The position numbers and the translations under genes were made by a program. The notes beneath the pieces are model-generated. The model did not search any database. It was not told where the DNA came from and saw nothing but the letters and a program-made list of their open reading frames with translations. A stretch of 64,000 bases of DNA from Deltaproteobacteria bacterium (GTDB lineage Bacteria > Desulfobacterota > Desulfobulbia > Desulfobulbales > JAGXFP01): NCBI GenBank assembly GCA_020056965.1, contig JAGVGT010000094.1:1-64000 (forward strand), written 5' to 3'. This document shows, piece by piece, positions 8,059 to 17,945 of this stretch. Every line of letters begins with the position of its first letter. Positions within the stretch are counted from its first letter, which is position 1.

Positions 8059-9597
8059 ATGAATTCGACCGTGCCACATACAGACCAGGCCCGCACCCAG
8101 TACCTCTTGGTCGGGGCTATTCTTGCGTCTTTTATCATCGGCTTCCGTTCCGCCCTCACCGAATTGACCATTCGCTGGGATTCCGGCGACAACAGCTATT
8201 GTTATCTGATTATTCCGATCTTTCTTTACCTGTGCTGGGAACAACGCAAGACTTTCCATTACGGCGATTTTTCCTTGCAGCCTCTGGGGCTCATCCCGGT
8301 AATTCTTGCCCTCGGCTTGATTTTTCTCGGAGAGTTCGGATCGGTCGAAACCTTAGTCTACGCCGGTGTTCTGGGCTGCATTATCGGCACCTTTATCTAT
8401 CTCTACGGCCGGCGGACCCGCTCGTTGCTCTTCGCCTTTACCATCCTGGTTTTCATCGTTCCTCTGCCTCCCTATCTCAATAATCTGCTGACCTTCAAGC
8501 TGAAAATGTTCGCCAGCGCCATGGCGGCGACCCTGTTGCGTCTCTCGGGAGTTTCCGTATTTGTCGAGGGCAATATCATCGATCTTGGCGGCAACCTGCT
8601 GCAGGTCGTCGATGCCTGCAGCGGTCTGCGCTACGTCGTACCGATGTTGCTTATGGCCCTGTTGATCGGCCAGTTCTTTAGCAATCGGTTCTGGAAAAAA
8701 CTGCTTCTGGTGCTGGCGGTTCTGCCGCTGACCATCCTCATCAACGGTCTGCGGATATACCTGACCGGCATGCTGACGGTCTGGGGCCACCCGGAACTGG
8801 CGGAAAATTTCTTCCACGATTTAGCCGGGGTGGTCTTCTTTCTCTTGGCCGGCGGCGTCCTCCTGAACAGCGCCCGGGCGCTAAATAAATTGGGCGCGCC
8901 GCCCATTTCCTCCCCCTACGGGTCCGGTCGACAAATAATCGGGACCAAGATCATCCCGTTCATGGCTGGCACCATGCTGCTCTGCCTGCTTTTCTGGCTC
9001 GGCAGTTTCGCCCTTAGCAGTCACGCCAAAAATCTTGTTGTTCCGGCCCGTAAGACCTTCGCACTATTCCCCACCGAGATTGGGGGCTGGCAGGGCGCTA
9101 AAATCAAACTGCCGCAAGAAATTCTCGATGAACTCTGGGCCGATGACTATATCGACCTCGATTTTACCAGGGCCGGTCAGGCCAATCATATCTTCATGCT
9201 CATCCCCTATTACGGCTACCAGGAAACCCGCCATACCGCCCACGCTCCGGAATCATGCCTGTTGGGCAGCGGCTGGTCGATTCTCGACTCAAAAAGAACC
9301 GACATCGAAGTCGCTCCGGGCAAAGAGGTCCCGGTCATGAAATCAATCATGCTTAAAGGGGACCAGCGTTTGATCAGCCTGTACTTCTTCCTGCAGCGCG
9401 GCCAGGTCATCACCAGTCCTTGGCACAACAAACTCCAGCTCATGCTGGGGGCCATGCGCGACCGGCGAACCGATGGTGCCCTAGTCAGGATTGAGATGAC
9501 CGTGGACGCCGGACAATCCATGGAACAGAAGGATTTGGAACTACAGGAGTTTTTCAAGCACCTGTGGCCCCTGCTGCCCGAGTACGTTCCCGCCTAG
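8059..9597 (+). CDS. xrtD: VPLPA-CTERM-type exosortase (XrtD-like) with fused EpsI domain
   Basis: About 512 residues. An N-terminal bundle of transmembrane helices carries the exosortase triad: Cys187 in D-A-C-S-G-L-R, Arg232 in N-G-L-R-I-Y and His253 in F-F-H-D-L-A-G (numbering from the ATG at 8059). The C-terminal third (from about F-P-T-E-I-G-G-W) is an EpsI-type periplasmic domain with Y-Y-G-Y-Q and A-P-E-S-C-L. Exosortases are membrane cysteine transpeptidases that cleave C-terminal sorting tails and transfer the protein to an acceptor. The fused EpsI half and the VPVPA-tail protein at 18743 fit the XrtD subtype. The start is uncertain: AAGGA lies 18 nt before the ATG, and a TTG at 8032 is an alternative. 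A putative Pho box is upstream. Confidence 0.88.
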   Translation: MNSTVPHTDQARTQYLLVGAILASFIIGFRSALTELTIRWDSGDNSYCYLIIPIFLYLCWEQRKTFHYGDFSLQPLGLIPVILALGLIFLGEFGSVETLVYAGVLGCIIGTFIYLYGRRTRSLLFAFTILVFIVPLPPYLNNLLTFKLKMFASAMAATLLRLSGVSVFVEGNIIDLGGNLLQVVDACSGLRYVVPMLLMALLIGQFFSNRFWKKLLLVLAVLPLTILINGLRIYLTGMLTVWGHPELAENFFHDLAGVVFFLLAGGVLLNSARALNKLGAPPISSPYGSGRQIIGTKIIPFMAGTMLLCLLFWLGSFALSSHAKNLVVPARKTFALFPTEIGGWQGAKIKLPQEILDELWADDYIDLDFTRAGQANHIFMLIPYYGYQETRHTAHAPESCLLGSGWSILDSKRTDIEVAPGKEVPVMKSIMLKGDQRLISLYFFLQRGQVITSPWHNKLQLMLGAMRDRRTDGALVRIEMTVDAGQSMEQKDLELQEFFKHLWPLLPEYVPA

Positions 9598-9640
9598 ACG
9601 GCAATATGCAACAACTGATCGGAGTATTTTTTCGTAAATC

Positions 9641-11038
9641 ATGATTCAGCAGCAGGTCTACATAATCAACACGGTGCTCATGGTGGCGGATGCCCTGTGC
9701 ATAATCGTTGCGGCCTACGCGGCCCATTTTGTCGGCATTTATTTCCTGGCCGGATTTGAACCCTTTAGATCGTACATCTTTTTGATGCTGATTCTTTCGG
9801 TCATGTTTCTCAACAATTACTTCATGGGCCGCTATAACTTGTACGGCGACAGGCCTCATCCGACAACTTTGACCATGGTCCTGGCCATCACCAAATCGGT
9901 ACTGGTCGTGTTTATTGTTCTGACCGCCACGATCTTCTTCCTCGGGCTGAACGAGATCAATCATTCCTTCATCTGGCTCTTTGCCTTGTATGCCTTGATT
10001 CTCATCCTGGTGGTCAGGCTCCTGGTGCATTTTTATGCCACCAGGGTGTCCGGGAACGGCGTCAATTCCCGAAAAATACTAGTGGTTGGCGACATGGAGC
10101 GGGCCAAGCTGGTCTCCAGAGCCCTAGATAATCAGCTGAGTTGGGGCCACACGGTCGTGGGCCATCTGAATGTCGGGGAAGGGGAGGAGGGTGCCTCGGA
10201 CTTCGAGGTCGCGACGCTGGTAAAACACCTTAAGGCGCAACCCATTGACGAAGTCTTGTTCGTCCTTCGCCGGTCAAGCCGGCTGGACATGAACGCCTGC
10301 CTGGACATCTGCCGTAAAATGGGGGTTTCGGCGAAGATTTTGCCGAGTCTCTGGACCCCTGACGGCAACGTCTTCTCCATTGATGTCTGTCAGACAATCC
10401 CGTTCCTCAGCCTGCGGGTTGATAATTTCGACGCCCAGGGCCTCCTTTTCAAGAGGGTCCTGGACTTGTTTGGCGGCGCCGTCGGCGGGGTCATTTTCCT
10501 GCTCTTCTTTCCCTTCGTGGGGCTGGCCATCAAGCTTGATTCATCCGGTCCGGTCCTCTTCAGCCAACTCCGCAAAGGCCGGCACGGGCGGACCTTCAAA
10601 CTTTACAAGTTCCGGACCATGTACTTGAACGCCGAGGCCATGAAACAGCAACTCATGGAAAGAAACGAGATGCAGGGGCACATGTTCAAACTGGCCGACG
10701 ATCCGCGCGTCACCAAGGTCGGTCGCTTTCTGCGGCGGACCTCGATTGATGAGATTCCCCAGTTCATCAATGTAATCAGAGGCGAAATGAGTCTGGTCGG
10801 CACCCGGCCGCCGACACTTGACGAAGTTGACAAATACCAGCCGGAACACCTGAAAAGGATCGCCGCCAAACCGGGAATCACCGGGATGTGGCAAGTTTCC
10901 GGCCGGAACCGGGTCAATGATTTCGAAACCGTGGTGAAACTGGATTGCCAGTATCTCGACCACTGGAGTCTCTGGGGGGATGTGCGGATTCTGTTCAGAA
11001 CGATCTGGGTGGTGTTGCAGCGCAAGGGCGCGACTTGA
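9641..11038 (+). CDS. Undecaprenyl-phosphate sugar phosphotransferase (WcaJ/PssY type)
   Basis: 465 residues. Four N-terminal transmembrane helices are followed by a CoA-binding-like/Rossmann domain (about residues 140-260) and a fifth hydrophobic segment (G-G-V-I-F-L-L-F-F-P). The catalytic bacterial sugar transferase domain has Q-L-R-K-G-R-H-G-R-T-F, Y-K-F-R-T-M, R-R-T-S-I-D-E-I-P-Q, S-L-V-G-T-R-P-P and K-P-G-I-T-G-M-W-Q-V-S-G-R-N. These are the motifs of polyprenyl-phosphate hexose-1-phosphate transferases, which start repeat-unit synthesis by loading the first sugar phosphate on the lipid carrier. It is the priming enzyme of this exopolysaccharide/exosortase locus. It lies 43 nt after xrtD and is likely in the same operon. 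Confidence 0.92.
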   Translation: MIQQQVYIINTVLMVADALCIIVAAYAAHFVGIYFLAGFEPFRSYIFLMLILSVMFLNNYFMGRYNLYGDRPHPTTLTMVLAITKSVLVVFIVLTATIFFLGLNEINHSFIWLFALYALILILVVRLLVHFYATRVSGNGVNSRKILVVGDMERAKLVSRALDNQLSWGHTVVGHLNVGEGEEGASDFEVATLVKHLKAQPIDEVLFVLRRSSRLDMNACLDICRKMGVSAKILPSLWTPDGNVFSIDVCQTIPFLSLRVDNFDAQGLLFKRVLDLFGGAVGGVIFLLFFPFVGLAIKLDSSGPVLFSQLRKGRHGRTFKLYKFRTMYLNAEAMKQQLMERNEMQGHMFKLADDPRVTKVGRFLRRTSIDEIPQFINVIRGEMSLVGTRPPTLDEVDKYQPEHLKRIAAKPGITGMWQVSGRNRVNDFETVVKLDCQYLDHWSLWGDVRILFRTIWVVLQRKGAT

Positions 11039-11113
11039 CTCCAAAGCAGGTTCAAGCTGGCCCGCCGGCAAGGCCGGGCAACCGGCAATCGCTAACAATA
11101 TGCAGGAGAAACA

Positions 11114-13531
11114 ATGATACCTACAAACAAAAACAAATGGGCCGCCTGCCTGGCGATCGCCGCATTGCTGCTGACTTTGATCTCTTGCACCAGCCCCGAG
11201 AAAAAGAAAACGAAATTCTACGAGCATGGGGTGGAACTCTATAAACAGGAGAATTACGGCAAGGCTAAAGTCGAGTTCCGCAATGCCCTGCAGATCGATC
11301 CCAAGTACGCCGATGCTTACTTCATGCTGGGGAAAATGGCCATGGACGAGCAAGATCCCAGGTCGGCATACGGCAATTTTTCTCGCACCCTGGAGCTCAA
11401 CCCCGCTCACCACGGAGCTAGCCTGCAACTGGCCAAACTCCATCTGGCCGGGCATGACCTGAAGGGCGCCGAGGAGAAAATTGCCGCCGTTCTGGGCGCC
11501 GACCGAGACAATTACGAGGCGCTACTGCTGGAGGCGACGGTTCAGATCATCAAGGAAGACCCGGACCGTGCGGTGGTGATGCTCCAGAAATTGCTCCAGC
11601 ATCGGGAGGCCACCAAGGAGGCCTATGAACTTCTAGCCGTCGCCTATGATAAACAGAAGCAGCCAGGCAAGGCGGAGGAGGTTCTCAACCGCGGGGTGGC
11701 TGCCTTTCCCGACGCCATCTCGACCCGGATAATGCTGTCCAGGCTATATATCGGTTCCGGACAGAAGGCCAAGGCTATAGACACCCTGGAGAAGATGATC
11801 AAGGTCGATGCCCGGTCCATGGACAGCCGGCTTGAGTTGGCCGTCATCCTCCTGAATTCGGGGGACCAGGAGAAGGGGGTGGCGGTCCTGCAGGCGGCTG
11901 CGCTAATCGATCCCGGGAAAGAGGATAACTGGCTGAAGATTGCCGATTTCCTGGCCCAACGAAACCTGCCCAAAGAAGCCCTGAACTATCTGCAGCAGGG
12001 ACTGACCAGTAATCGCTCAAGCTTCCTGCTGCGGTTCCGGCTGTCAGATTTGTACGTCTCGCAGAACCGCTTTGATGACGCCATCAAGATTAACAAGGAA
12101 TGTCTGACTCTGACCAGAGACGAGCAGGACCAGAATTTGGCCCGGGCCCACGACAACCTGGCCAGGATCTACATCATGCTCGGAGAGTTGGAACAGGCGG
12201 AAAAAGCGGTGCAACTGGCCCTGAAGAGCAACCCGAAAAGCGTTGATGCCCATTTTACCCAGGGGAATCTTTACTTGCAGCAGGGCCGTCCGGGAGACGC
12301 TGTTTCCGAATTCCGCTGGGTGCAAAAGGAAAAGCCTGAATTCATCGCCGGTCGGACCCGTCTGGCGGAAGCCTATATGCGCAACAAACAGCCGCAACTG
12401 GCTAAGGACTCCTTGCAGGAGGCCAGACGTGAATTTCCTGACAATTCCGATCTGGCTATGACCCTGGCCAGGATTTATCTGCTCGAAGACGATTCCCGGG
12501 AGGCGGTGGATCTGTACCGCGACATGCTGATCCGCAATCCCGGTGAGCAGCAAATCCGGGCCGAACTGGGCGATCTGTATCTCATCAGCAGGCAAGACGA
12601 CAAGGCCCTGAAAATCTATGAGGAAATTAAGAAGACAACCCCGGAAATCCCTGTCGGCTACCTCAAAATGGCCCAGTGGCAACTGGCTCACAAGAATCCC
12701 GGGCAGGCCATATCCATACTGACCGAAGGGCTCGGCCGGCTGCCGGATTCCCAGCCTTTGATGGAGCAGTTGGTCCAGGTCTATATCCAGGCAGGAAAAT
12801 TTCGGGAGGCTGAAGCCTTCTGCCGGAGTCTGATCCAGAAAAATCCGCAGAGCTCCTATCCATACAACCTTCTCGGCACTGTCCAGATGAAGGAGAAGAA
12901 TCTTTCCGGGGCTGAGGCCTCATTCCGGCGGGCGGCGGGTTTGGACGAAATGTGGGCGGCACCGCTGGAAAATCTGGCGGTGGTCTTGCTCTTACAGGGG
13001 CAAAAGGACAAGGCGGTTGCCACCTTCCGGGAATCACTGCGGATCAACCCGCGCAATCCCGTCCTTTATGGGGCTCTGGCGCAGATTTACGAGCAGGAAG
13101 GGGACGTGGCCAAGGCCAAGGAACTCTATGAAAAAGGGCTCAAGGAACTGCCGAACGATTGGTCGGTGGCCAACAATTATGCCTATCTTCTGGCCCGTAC
13201 CGCCGCTTCCCGCGAGGAATTGACCAGATCCCTCGTCTTGGCCAAAAAGGCACTGCGCCTCGACCCGGAAAATCTCTCGGTACTCGATACCATCGGCTGG
13301 GTCCTTTACCGCCTGGAAGAGTACCCCCAGGCGGCTACTTATCTGGAAAAGGCCTTGGCCAAGGGGAACCCCCCGGCCGAGCTCAGTTATCACCACGCCA
13401 TGGTTATGTACAAAAGCGGTCAGAGCGCCCAGGCCATCCGCTCCCTGAAACAGGCTCTGGCCGGGGACGCGCGGTTCCCCTGGCGAGACGAGGCCGACAA
13501 GCTTCTTAAAACCTTAACCAATAAAAGCTGA
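11114..13531 (+). CDS. prsT: PEP-CTERM/exosortase system TPR-repeat lipoprotein
   Basis: 805 residues. A signal peptide with a lipobox (L-I-S-C, Cys at about residue 22) is followed by about 18-20 tetratricopeptide repeats along the whole protein, for example Y-K-Q-E-N-Y-G-K-A-K-V-E-F-R-N-A-L. The length and architecture match the PrsT family that accompanies EpsH/exosortase exopolysaccharide clusters, though somewhat shorter than the usual ~900 residues. An outer-membrane-anchored periplasmic scaffold for polysaccharide assembly or export is expected. A GGAG ribosome-binding site precedes the ATG at 11114. The gene sits between the priming transferase and the Wza-type export gene. Confidence 0.9.
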   Translation: MIPTNKNKWAACLAIAALLLTLISCTSPEKKKTKFYEHGVELYKQENYGKAKVEFRNALQIDPKYADAYFMLGKMAMDEQDPRSAYGNFSRTLELNPAHHGASLQLAKLHLAGHDLKGAEEKIAAVLGADRDNYEALLLEATVQIIKEDPDRAVVMLQKLLQHREATKEAYELLAVAYDKQKQPGKAEEVLNRGVAAFPDAISTRIMLSRLYIGSGQKAKAIDTLEKMIKVDARSMDSRLELAVILLNSGDQEKGVAVLQAAALIDPGKEDNWLKIADFLAQRNLPKEALNYLQQGLTSNRSSFLLRFRLSDLYVSQNRFDDAIKINKECLTLTRDEQDQNLARAHDNLARIYIMLGELEQAEKAVQLALKSNPKSVDAHFTQGNLYLQQGRPGDAVSEFRWVQKEKPEFIAGRTRLAEAYMRNKQPQLAKDSLQEARREFPDNSDLAMTLARIYLLEDDSREAVDLYRDMLIRNPGEQQIRAELGDLYLISRQDDKALKIYEEIKKTTPEIPVGYLKMAQWQLAHKNPGQAISILTEGLGRLPDSQPLMEQLVQVYIQAGKFREAEAFCRSLIQKNPQSSYPYNLLGTVQMKEKNLSGAEASFRRAAGLDEMWAAPLENLAVVLLLQGQKDKAVATFRESLRINPRNPVLYGALAQIYEQEGDVAKAKELYEKGLKELPNDWSVANNYAYLLARTAASREELTRSLVLAKKALRLDPENLSVLDTIGWVLYRLEEYPQAATYLEKALAKGNPPAELSYHHAMVMYKSGQSAQAIRSLKQALAGDARFPWRDEADKLLKTLTNKS

Positions 13532-13600
13532 TACTCAAGGTCGACGCGACGGGAGCGCCAAGCTCACGGATGCGGGCAGCTTCCCCAGGAGGAAAAACCA

Positions 13601-14191
13601 ATGCGTAACTTGATCCATGTCGTTCTGCTGTGCGTAACACTAGTAGCCGGTGGCACGGCTGCGTGGGCCGACGAGGCAGCCCCGGCAGCCCCCGAGGCAG
13701 TTGGCGTCAATCATTACCTGATCGGAATTGGCGATGTTCTCGATATCTCGATCTGGAAAGACCAGGATTTGAGCCGACAGTTGCCGGTACTCGTGGACGG
13801 CACTATCAGCCTGCCCCTGGTCGGCAGCTTCGTGGCAGTCGGCAAGACCGTGGATGTCCTCGGCCGCGAACTTTCCAGCCGTCTTGGGCCATATATGCAC
13901 GATCCGATTGCCACGATAAGTGTGATGCAACCCAACAGCATGGTCATCTATGTCGTCGGCAAGGTCGCCCATCCCGGCAAGTTCACCATGTCCGGTCCGG
14001 TGGATGTGCTTCAGGCCCTGGCCATGGCCGGCGGTCTGACCCCATTCGCCAAGGCCAAGGAAATCCGGATATTTCGGGGTAGCGGTGACCTCAGGAAGGA
14101 GTTTGTCTTCGATTACAAAGAGGTCTCGAAAGGTGAGCAAATGCAGGACAATATCCGTCTCGAACGAGGAGACACGGTTGTCATCCGCTAA
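13601..14191 (+). CDS. Polysaccharide export protein (Wza/PCP-cognate OPX type)
   Basis: 196 residues. A signal peptide (cleavage near A-W-A-D) is followed by the export domain Y-L-I-G-I-G-D-V-L-D-I-S-I-W, with V-D-G-T-I-S-L-P-L-V-G. A SLBB-like segment V-V-G-K-V-A-H-P-G-K-F-T-M and G-G-L-T-P-F-A follow. The size is that of short OPX proteins with one export domain and one SLBB domain, without a transmembrane alpha-helical barrel. An AGGAGG-like site sits before the ATG at 13601. In the periplasm it should form the channel-associated part of the exopolysaccharide exporter, working with the beta-barrel and the chain-length protein downstream. Confidence 0.9.
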   Translation: MRNLIHVVLLCVTLVAGGTAAWADEAAPAAPEAVGVNHYLIGIGDVLDISIWKDQDLSRQLPVLVDGTISLPLVGSFVAVGKTVDVLGRELSSRLGPYMHDPIATISVMQPNSMVIYVVGKVAHPGKFTMSGPVDVLQALAMAGGLTPFAKAKEIRIFRGSGDLRKEFVFDYKEVSKGEQMQDNIRLERGDTVVIR

Positions 14192-14204
14192 AGATCAGGC
14201 TTCC

Positions 14205-15428
14205 ATGAAAATTTCAACCTCCATAACCGCCGCGACCTTGGCGCTTTGCTGTTGTCTCCAGGCCCCGGCGGTCGATGCCGCCCCGCTGAGTAACATTCAG
14301 GTTAACGGCTCGCTGGCTCTGGAAGAAAAATACAGCGACAATATTACCTATACCGTTGTCGACCCCCTGCCGGATTTTATCACGGTCCTCACTCCCAGAC
14401 TTGAAGTGAAAAATCTGGATGAACTTCTGGACCTCAAGGTGGAAGGGGGAGTGCGATATACCGACTTCGCCAAGCATGACGAATTCGACAACACCGATTA
14501 CGACTTCGGCGGCAGCACGGCCTATAAGTTCAGCGAATTAACCGAATCCAAACTGGCGGTTTCCTACAAAAAAGACAGCCGCATCGATCAGCTTCTCGAT
14601 AGTAGCGGCCTGTTGATCAAAGGCCTCTCCGGACGCCGGCAACTTGAGGGCCGGTTCGCCGGCGGGCATTACTTCAATGAAAAGACCAGACTCGAGGGGA
14701 ATTATTCCCTGAGCAGAGACCGGTATATCGACCAGGGCAGGGTTTTCACCTATCACCAAGGGGGGCTGACTGTCAGGCGCGGCATCAACAACCTCTCGGA
14801 GGAAACAGTCGCGTTGGCAACCCTATCCGGGGGATATTACGATTATGAATATGTCTCGATTTTACAGATCGCGCCCCTGGTCGGTTTTGAGAAACATCTC
14901 AGCGAATCATGGGCCCTGACCGCCAACGGCGGACCCAGGTACACCCGGACTAACTATGAGTCGGAAGCCTCCAACGATGAGACGGACTGGGGCGTCTCGG
15001 GCCAATTGAACCTGCATCGCCGAGGGGAATATGACAAGGCCGAATTATCTTTCAGCCACGAATTAGGACCCCGTTATGATCAGGATGGCGGGACCCTGCA
15101 ACGCACAAATCTCGCCGCCTCCTATGCCTACCGTTGGACCCAGGACCTGACCTGGCGGTTCGAAGTCCGCTATCTCCATCTGCGTTCGGATACCAACCTT
15201 ATCGGCAAACGGACGGTCAACCAGAACAACTACATGGTGCTTCCGTCCATAAGCTATGCGATCAGCGATGAACTTCGCCTCGATTGCACCTACGACTATC
15301 TGTACGTCGACTATAGAACCGACCAGGGCGAGCATCTGACCAGGAATCAAATTGTGCTGCGGCTGACCGGAACGCTTGATTTGACGGACTGGCCTTGGGG
15401 TAGAAAATCGAAGGCAAAAGTATTGTGA
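14205..15428 (+). CDS. Outer-membrane beta-barrel protein of the exopolysaccharide locus
   Basis: 407 residues from the ATG at 14205, 13 nt after the export gene stop. This start places a clean signal peptide (ending V-D-A-A) at the N-terminus. The body is a series of amphipathic strands with many Y, R and D residues, e.g. L-E-G-N-Y-S-L-S-R-D-R-Y and W-R-F-E-V-R-Y-L-H-L-R. This is typical of the large beta-barrels found beside exosortase exopolysaccharide genes (TIGR03016-like or BcsC/PgaA-like). It ends with a strand-like I-V-L-R-L-T-G-T-L-D-L-T. It probably forms the outer-membrane pore that the short OPX protein lacks. The specific family was not verified by search. Confidence 0.78.
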   Translation: MKISTSITAATLALCCCLQAPAVDAAPLSNIQVNGSLALEEKYSDNITYTVVDPLPDFITVLTPRLEVKNLDELLDLKVEGGVRYTDFAKHDEFDNTDYDFGGSTAYKFSELTESKLAVSYKKDSRIDQLLDSSGLLIKGLSGRRQLEGRFAGGHYFNEKTRLEGNYSLSRDRYIDQGRVFTYHQGGLTVRRGINNLSEETVALATLSGGYYDYEYVSILQIAPLVGFEKHLSESWALTANGGPRYTRTNYESEASNDETDWGVSGQLNLHRRGEYDKAELSFSHELGPRYDQDGGTLQRTNLAASYAYRWTQDLTWRFEVRYLHLRSDTNLIGKRTVNQNNYMVLPSISYAISDELRLDCTYDYLYVDYRTDQGEHLTRNQIVLRLTGTLDLTDWPWGRKSKAKVL

Positions 15429-15514
15429 GAAAGCACCGGCTCCGAGAATACCTCGGGTTTTTCGGGTGAACCGGGTGAAACCATAAACAAGCTAGGACTT
15501 TGGGCGGAATAAAA

Positions 15515-17080
15515 ATGGAAGAGAAAAGTTTTTCGGTTAACGACTTGCTTGAGGTATTGAAGAGACGCAAATGGTCATTCGTGGCGCCGTTTCTTCTGGC
15601 CCTGATCATCACCGCAACGGTTACCATAATGTTGCCGCCGATCTACAAGTCCACCGCCACTATTCTGATCGAGGAGCAGGAGATTCCCCAGAACTACGTG
15701 ATGACCACGGTCACCAGTTTTGCCGAACAACGCCTGCAAATGATCAATCAGCGGATCATGAGCGCCACGCGCCTGCAGGAAATCATCGACCGCTTCAATC
15801 TTTACGCCGACCTCAAGGATAAAGAGTCCCGGGAGGAGATCATCGATCGGATGCGGGAGGACATCCATCTGCAGCCCGTGGATGTCGATGTCATCGACCA
15901 GCGCACCGGTCGTCCGACCACTGCCACCATCGCCTTTACCTTGTCCTACGAGGGCAAGAACGACCCGGCCAAAGTCCAGCAGGTGGCCAACATCCTGACC
16001 TCCTTCTATCTCGAAGAAAACCTCAAGGTCCGAAAAAAGCAGGTAACCGAGGCCTCCGAATTTTTCGCCGAGGAGATGAACAAGGTCAAGAATACCCTGG
16101 TAGAACTTGAAGGCGGTATCGCCGATTTCAAGAAGAGGCACATGGAGGCCCTGCCGGAACTCTTGCCGATGATGACTCAGAAACAAATGAACGTCGATCT
16201 CAGCTTGGAACGGCTGGGCGAACAGCTGCACAGCCTCAGGGAACGCGAGAGCACTCTGCTCGCCGATCTGGTGGTAACCCCTTCGCTGCACGATTATCAG
16301 AAAGATGAAATCGAGGACATGAAGATCCGTCTGGCCCAGTTGCAAACGGTTTACACCGATACCTATCCAGAGGTCCAGAAACTCAAGAATACCATCGCCG
16401 ACCTTGAACAGCAAAAGGCCAAGCCAAGTCGGGCCGGTCTTTATGCAGCTGAAACACCGGATAATCCGGCCTTTATCAGCCTTTCTTCCCAGCTGGCCAG
16501 TGTGCAATCGGAGATCAAATCGCTCCAGGCGCAATACGCCCAACTGGAAGCCGCCAAAATCGTTACCGATAAGAATATTGCGGCGGTGCCGGCCAATGAA
16601 CGGGACTACCAGTCCCTGGACAACGAGCGGCGCAATAACCAGCGCAAGTATGACGACCTCATGGGCAAGCTTCAGGAGGCCAAGGTGGCCCAGGGGCTCG
16701 AGAATGATCAGAAGGGTGAGCGCTTCACCCTGATCGATCCCCCGATCACTCCGGAGAAACCCTACAAACCCAACCGGCTGTTGATCCTGCTGGTCGGGCT
16801 GGTTCTCGGGGTTGGGGCCGGAATTGGAATAGTGGCGCTGAACGAAGTCAGTGACGATAGCATTCGCGACACCTTCCGTATTCATCACAACCCCCTGTTG
16901 CCGGTTCTGGCCGTCATCCCCGAGATCGTCTCCCCCAGCGAGGCCCTGCTTCTGAGCCGCAGGAAAAAGGCGGTCCTGGGAGTTTCCGTTGTGGTCTTGA
17001 TTATGGGGGCCACCGCCATTCAGCTGTTTGTCATGGATTACCAGGTTATGTGGATCAAACTGATGCGGCATCTGGGCTGA
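15515..17080 (+). CDS. Wzz/GumC-type polysaccharide chain-length determinant (PCP)
   Basis: 521 residues from the ATG at 15515 (GGCGGA 6 nt upstream), giving the usual N-terminus M-E-E-K-S-F-S-V-N-D-L-L-E-V-L-K-R-R-K-W. A transmembrane helix at about 25-45 and one near 425-445 (L-I-L-L-V-G-L-V-L-G) flank a long periplasmic coiled coil with P-x2-P-x4-P spacing just before the second helix (P-E-K-P-Y-K-P-N). An extra helix lies at the C-terminus (V-L-G-V-S-V-V-V-L-I-M-G). No Walker A motif is present in this chain, so it needs the separate kinase encoded next. It is an inner-membrane co-polymerase that controls polymer length and contacts the OPX protein. Confidence 0.9.
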   Translation: MEEKSFSVNDLLEVLKRRKWSFVAPFLLALIITATVTIMLPPIYKSTATILIEEQEIPQNYVMTTVTSFAEQRLQMINQRIMSATRLQEIIDRFNLYADLKDKESREEIIDRMREDIHLQPVDVDVIDQRTGRPTTATIAFTLSYEGKNDPAKVQQVANILTSFYLEENLKVRKKQVTEASEFFAEEMNKVKNTLVELEGGIADFKKRHMEALPELLPMMTQKQMNVDLSLERLGEQLHSLRERESTLLADLVVTPSLHDYQKDEIEDMKIRLAQLQTVYTDTYPEVQKLKNTIADLEQQKAKPSRAGLYAAETPDNPAFISLSSQLASVQSEIKSLQAQYAQLEAAKIVTDKNIAAVPANERDYQSLDNERRNNQRKYDDLMGKLQEAKVAQGLENDQKGERFTLIDPPITPEKPYKPNRLLILLVGLVLGVGAGIGIVALNEVSDDSIRDTFRIHHNPLLPVLAVIPEIVSPSEALLLSRRKKAVLGVSVVVLIMGATAIQLFVMDYQVMWIKLMRHLG

Positions 17081-17129
17081 TTTTTCCCGGTTGTTAAATA
17101 TTTAAGGAATAACGCAAGGAGGTAAGAGC

Positions 17130-17945
17130 ATGCAACACCAGGATATAGTTCCTGATTCAAATGATTTGGCCCAGCCCCGGCTGTCGGCCGGCGCTGCTGG
17201 TCACCGGGGGAACAACGGTAAATCCGGAACACGGGACAGAATTTCGCCCGCCTATTCCCGCTCTAAGAGGGCGGAAACCTTCATCCCGTCGCTGATCGAA
17301 AACAAGTGCGTATGTATCTCCCCGGAAGCAGCCGAGCTGGACGCCTACAAAAGTTTGCGGACCCAGATTCTGCAGAAAACCCGGGGGCCTGGACACAACA
17401 CCATCATGGTGACCAGCGTCGGTGCCGGCGAGGGCAAAACCCTCACGGCCATCAACCTGGCCCTGACCATGGCCCGTGACTACAGCCATACGGTACTGCT
17501 GGTCGATTGCGATTTGAAAAAGCAGGATGTCCACAAGATGCTGGGCTATCAAAGCAGCTTAGGCCTGGCCGACAACCTGCTGAAGGACACGGCGCTACCC
17601 GATCTCATCGTCTGGCCGGGTATCGAGAAGCTGACCGTCATTTCCGGAGGCCCGGCCATAGCGGAGAGCACCGAGTTGCTCGGCTCGCCGCGGATGAAGG
17701 ACCTGATCGTTGAAATCAAGGGGCGTTACCCCGAACGCTATATCATCTTCGACGTCCCGGCCATTCGCGACAGCCCCGATGCCGTTGCTTTTGCGCCGTT
17801 GGTCGACGGCATCGTGGTGGTGGTGCAGAGTGGTGTGACTTCCGAGTCCGAGATGAAGACCGCCTTGCAGATGCTTCCCAAGGAGAAATTGCTCGGACTG
17901 GTCATCAATCGCAAAAAGGGCAATACGGCTCGTCATACCTCGTGA
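17130..17945 (+). CDS. Tyrosine-protein kinase of the exopolysaccharide system (BY-kinase, CpsD/CapB/EpsG-like)
   Basis: 271 residues. It is a cytoplasmic P-loop ATPase of the MinD/BY-kinase type: V-T-S-V-G-A-G-E-G-K-T (Walker A), L-L-V-D-C-D-L-K (Walker A') and Y-I-I-F-D-V-P (Walker B). There is no C-terminal tyrosine cluster; the chain ends R-K-K-G-N-T-A-R-H-T-S. The upstream AAGGAGGT at 17117-17123 is a strong ribosome-binding site. Together with the preceding PCP it makes a split BY-kinase pair, controlling polymerisation through cycles of phosphorylation. The lack of the tyrosine tail suggests it may act as an ATPase or phosphorylate other partners. Confidence 0.88.
   Translation: MQHQDIVPDSNDLAQPRLSAGAAGHRGNNGKSGTRDRISPAYSRSKRAETFIPSLIENKCVCISPEAAELDAYKSLRTQILQKTRGPGHNTIMVTSVGAGEGKTLTAINLALTMARDYSHTVLLVDCDLKKQDVHKMLGYQSSLGLADNLLKDTALPDLIVWPGIEKLTVISGGPAIAESTELLGSPRMKDLIVEIKGRYPERYIIFDVPAIRDSPDAVAFAPLVDGIVVVVQSGVTSESEMKTALQMLPKEKLLGLVINRKKGNTARHTS

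Noticed and set aside
15442-15462. Terminator-like hairpin after the beta-barrel gene (CCGAG / CTCGG, T5)
   Set aside because: Only a 5-bp stem; it would not reliably stop transcription and the genes downstream appear to be in the same block.
15575-17071. Minus-strand open frame opposite the PCP gene
   Set aside because: Composition-driven shadow of the Wzz-type gene, no signal peptide or domain consistent with a real protein.
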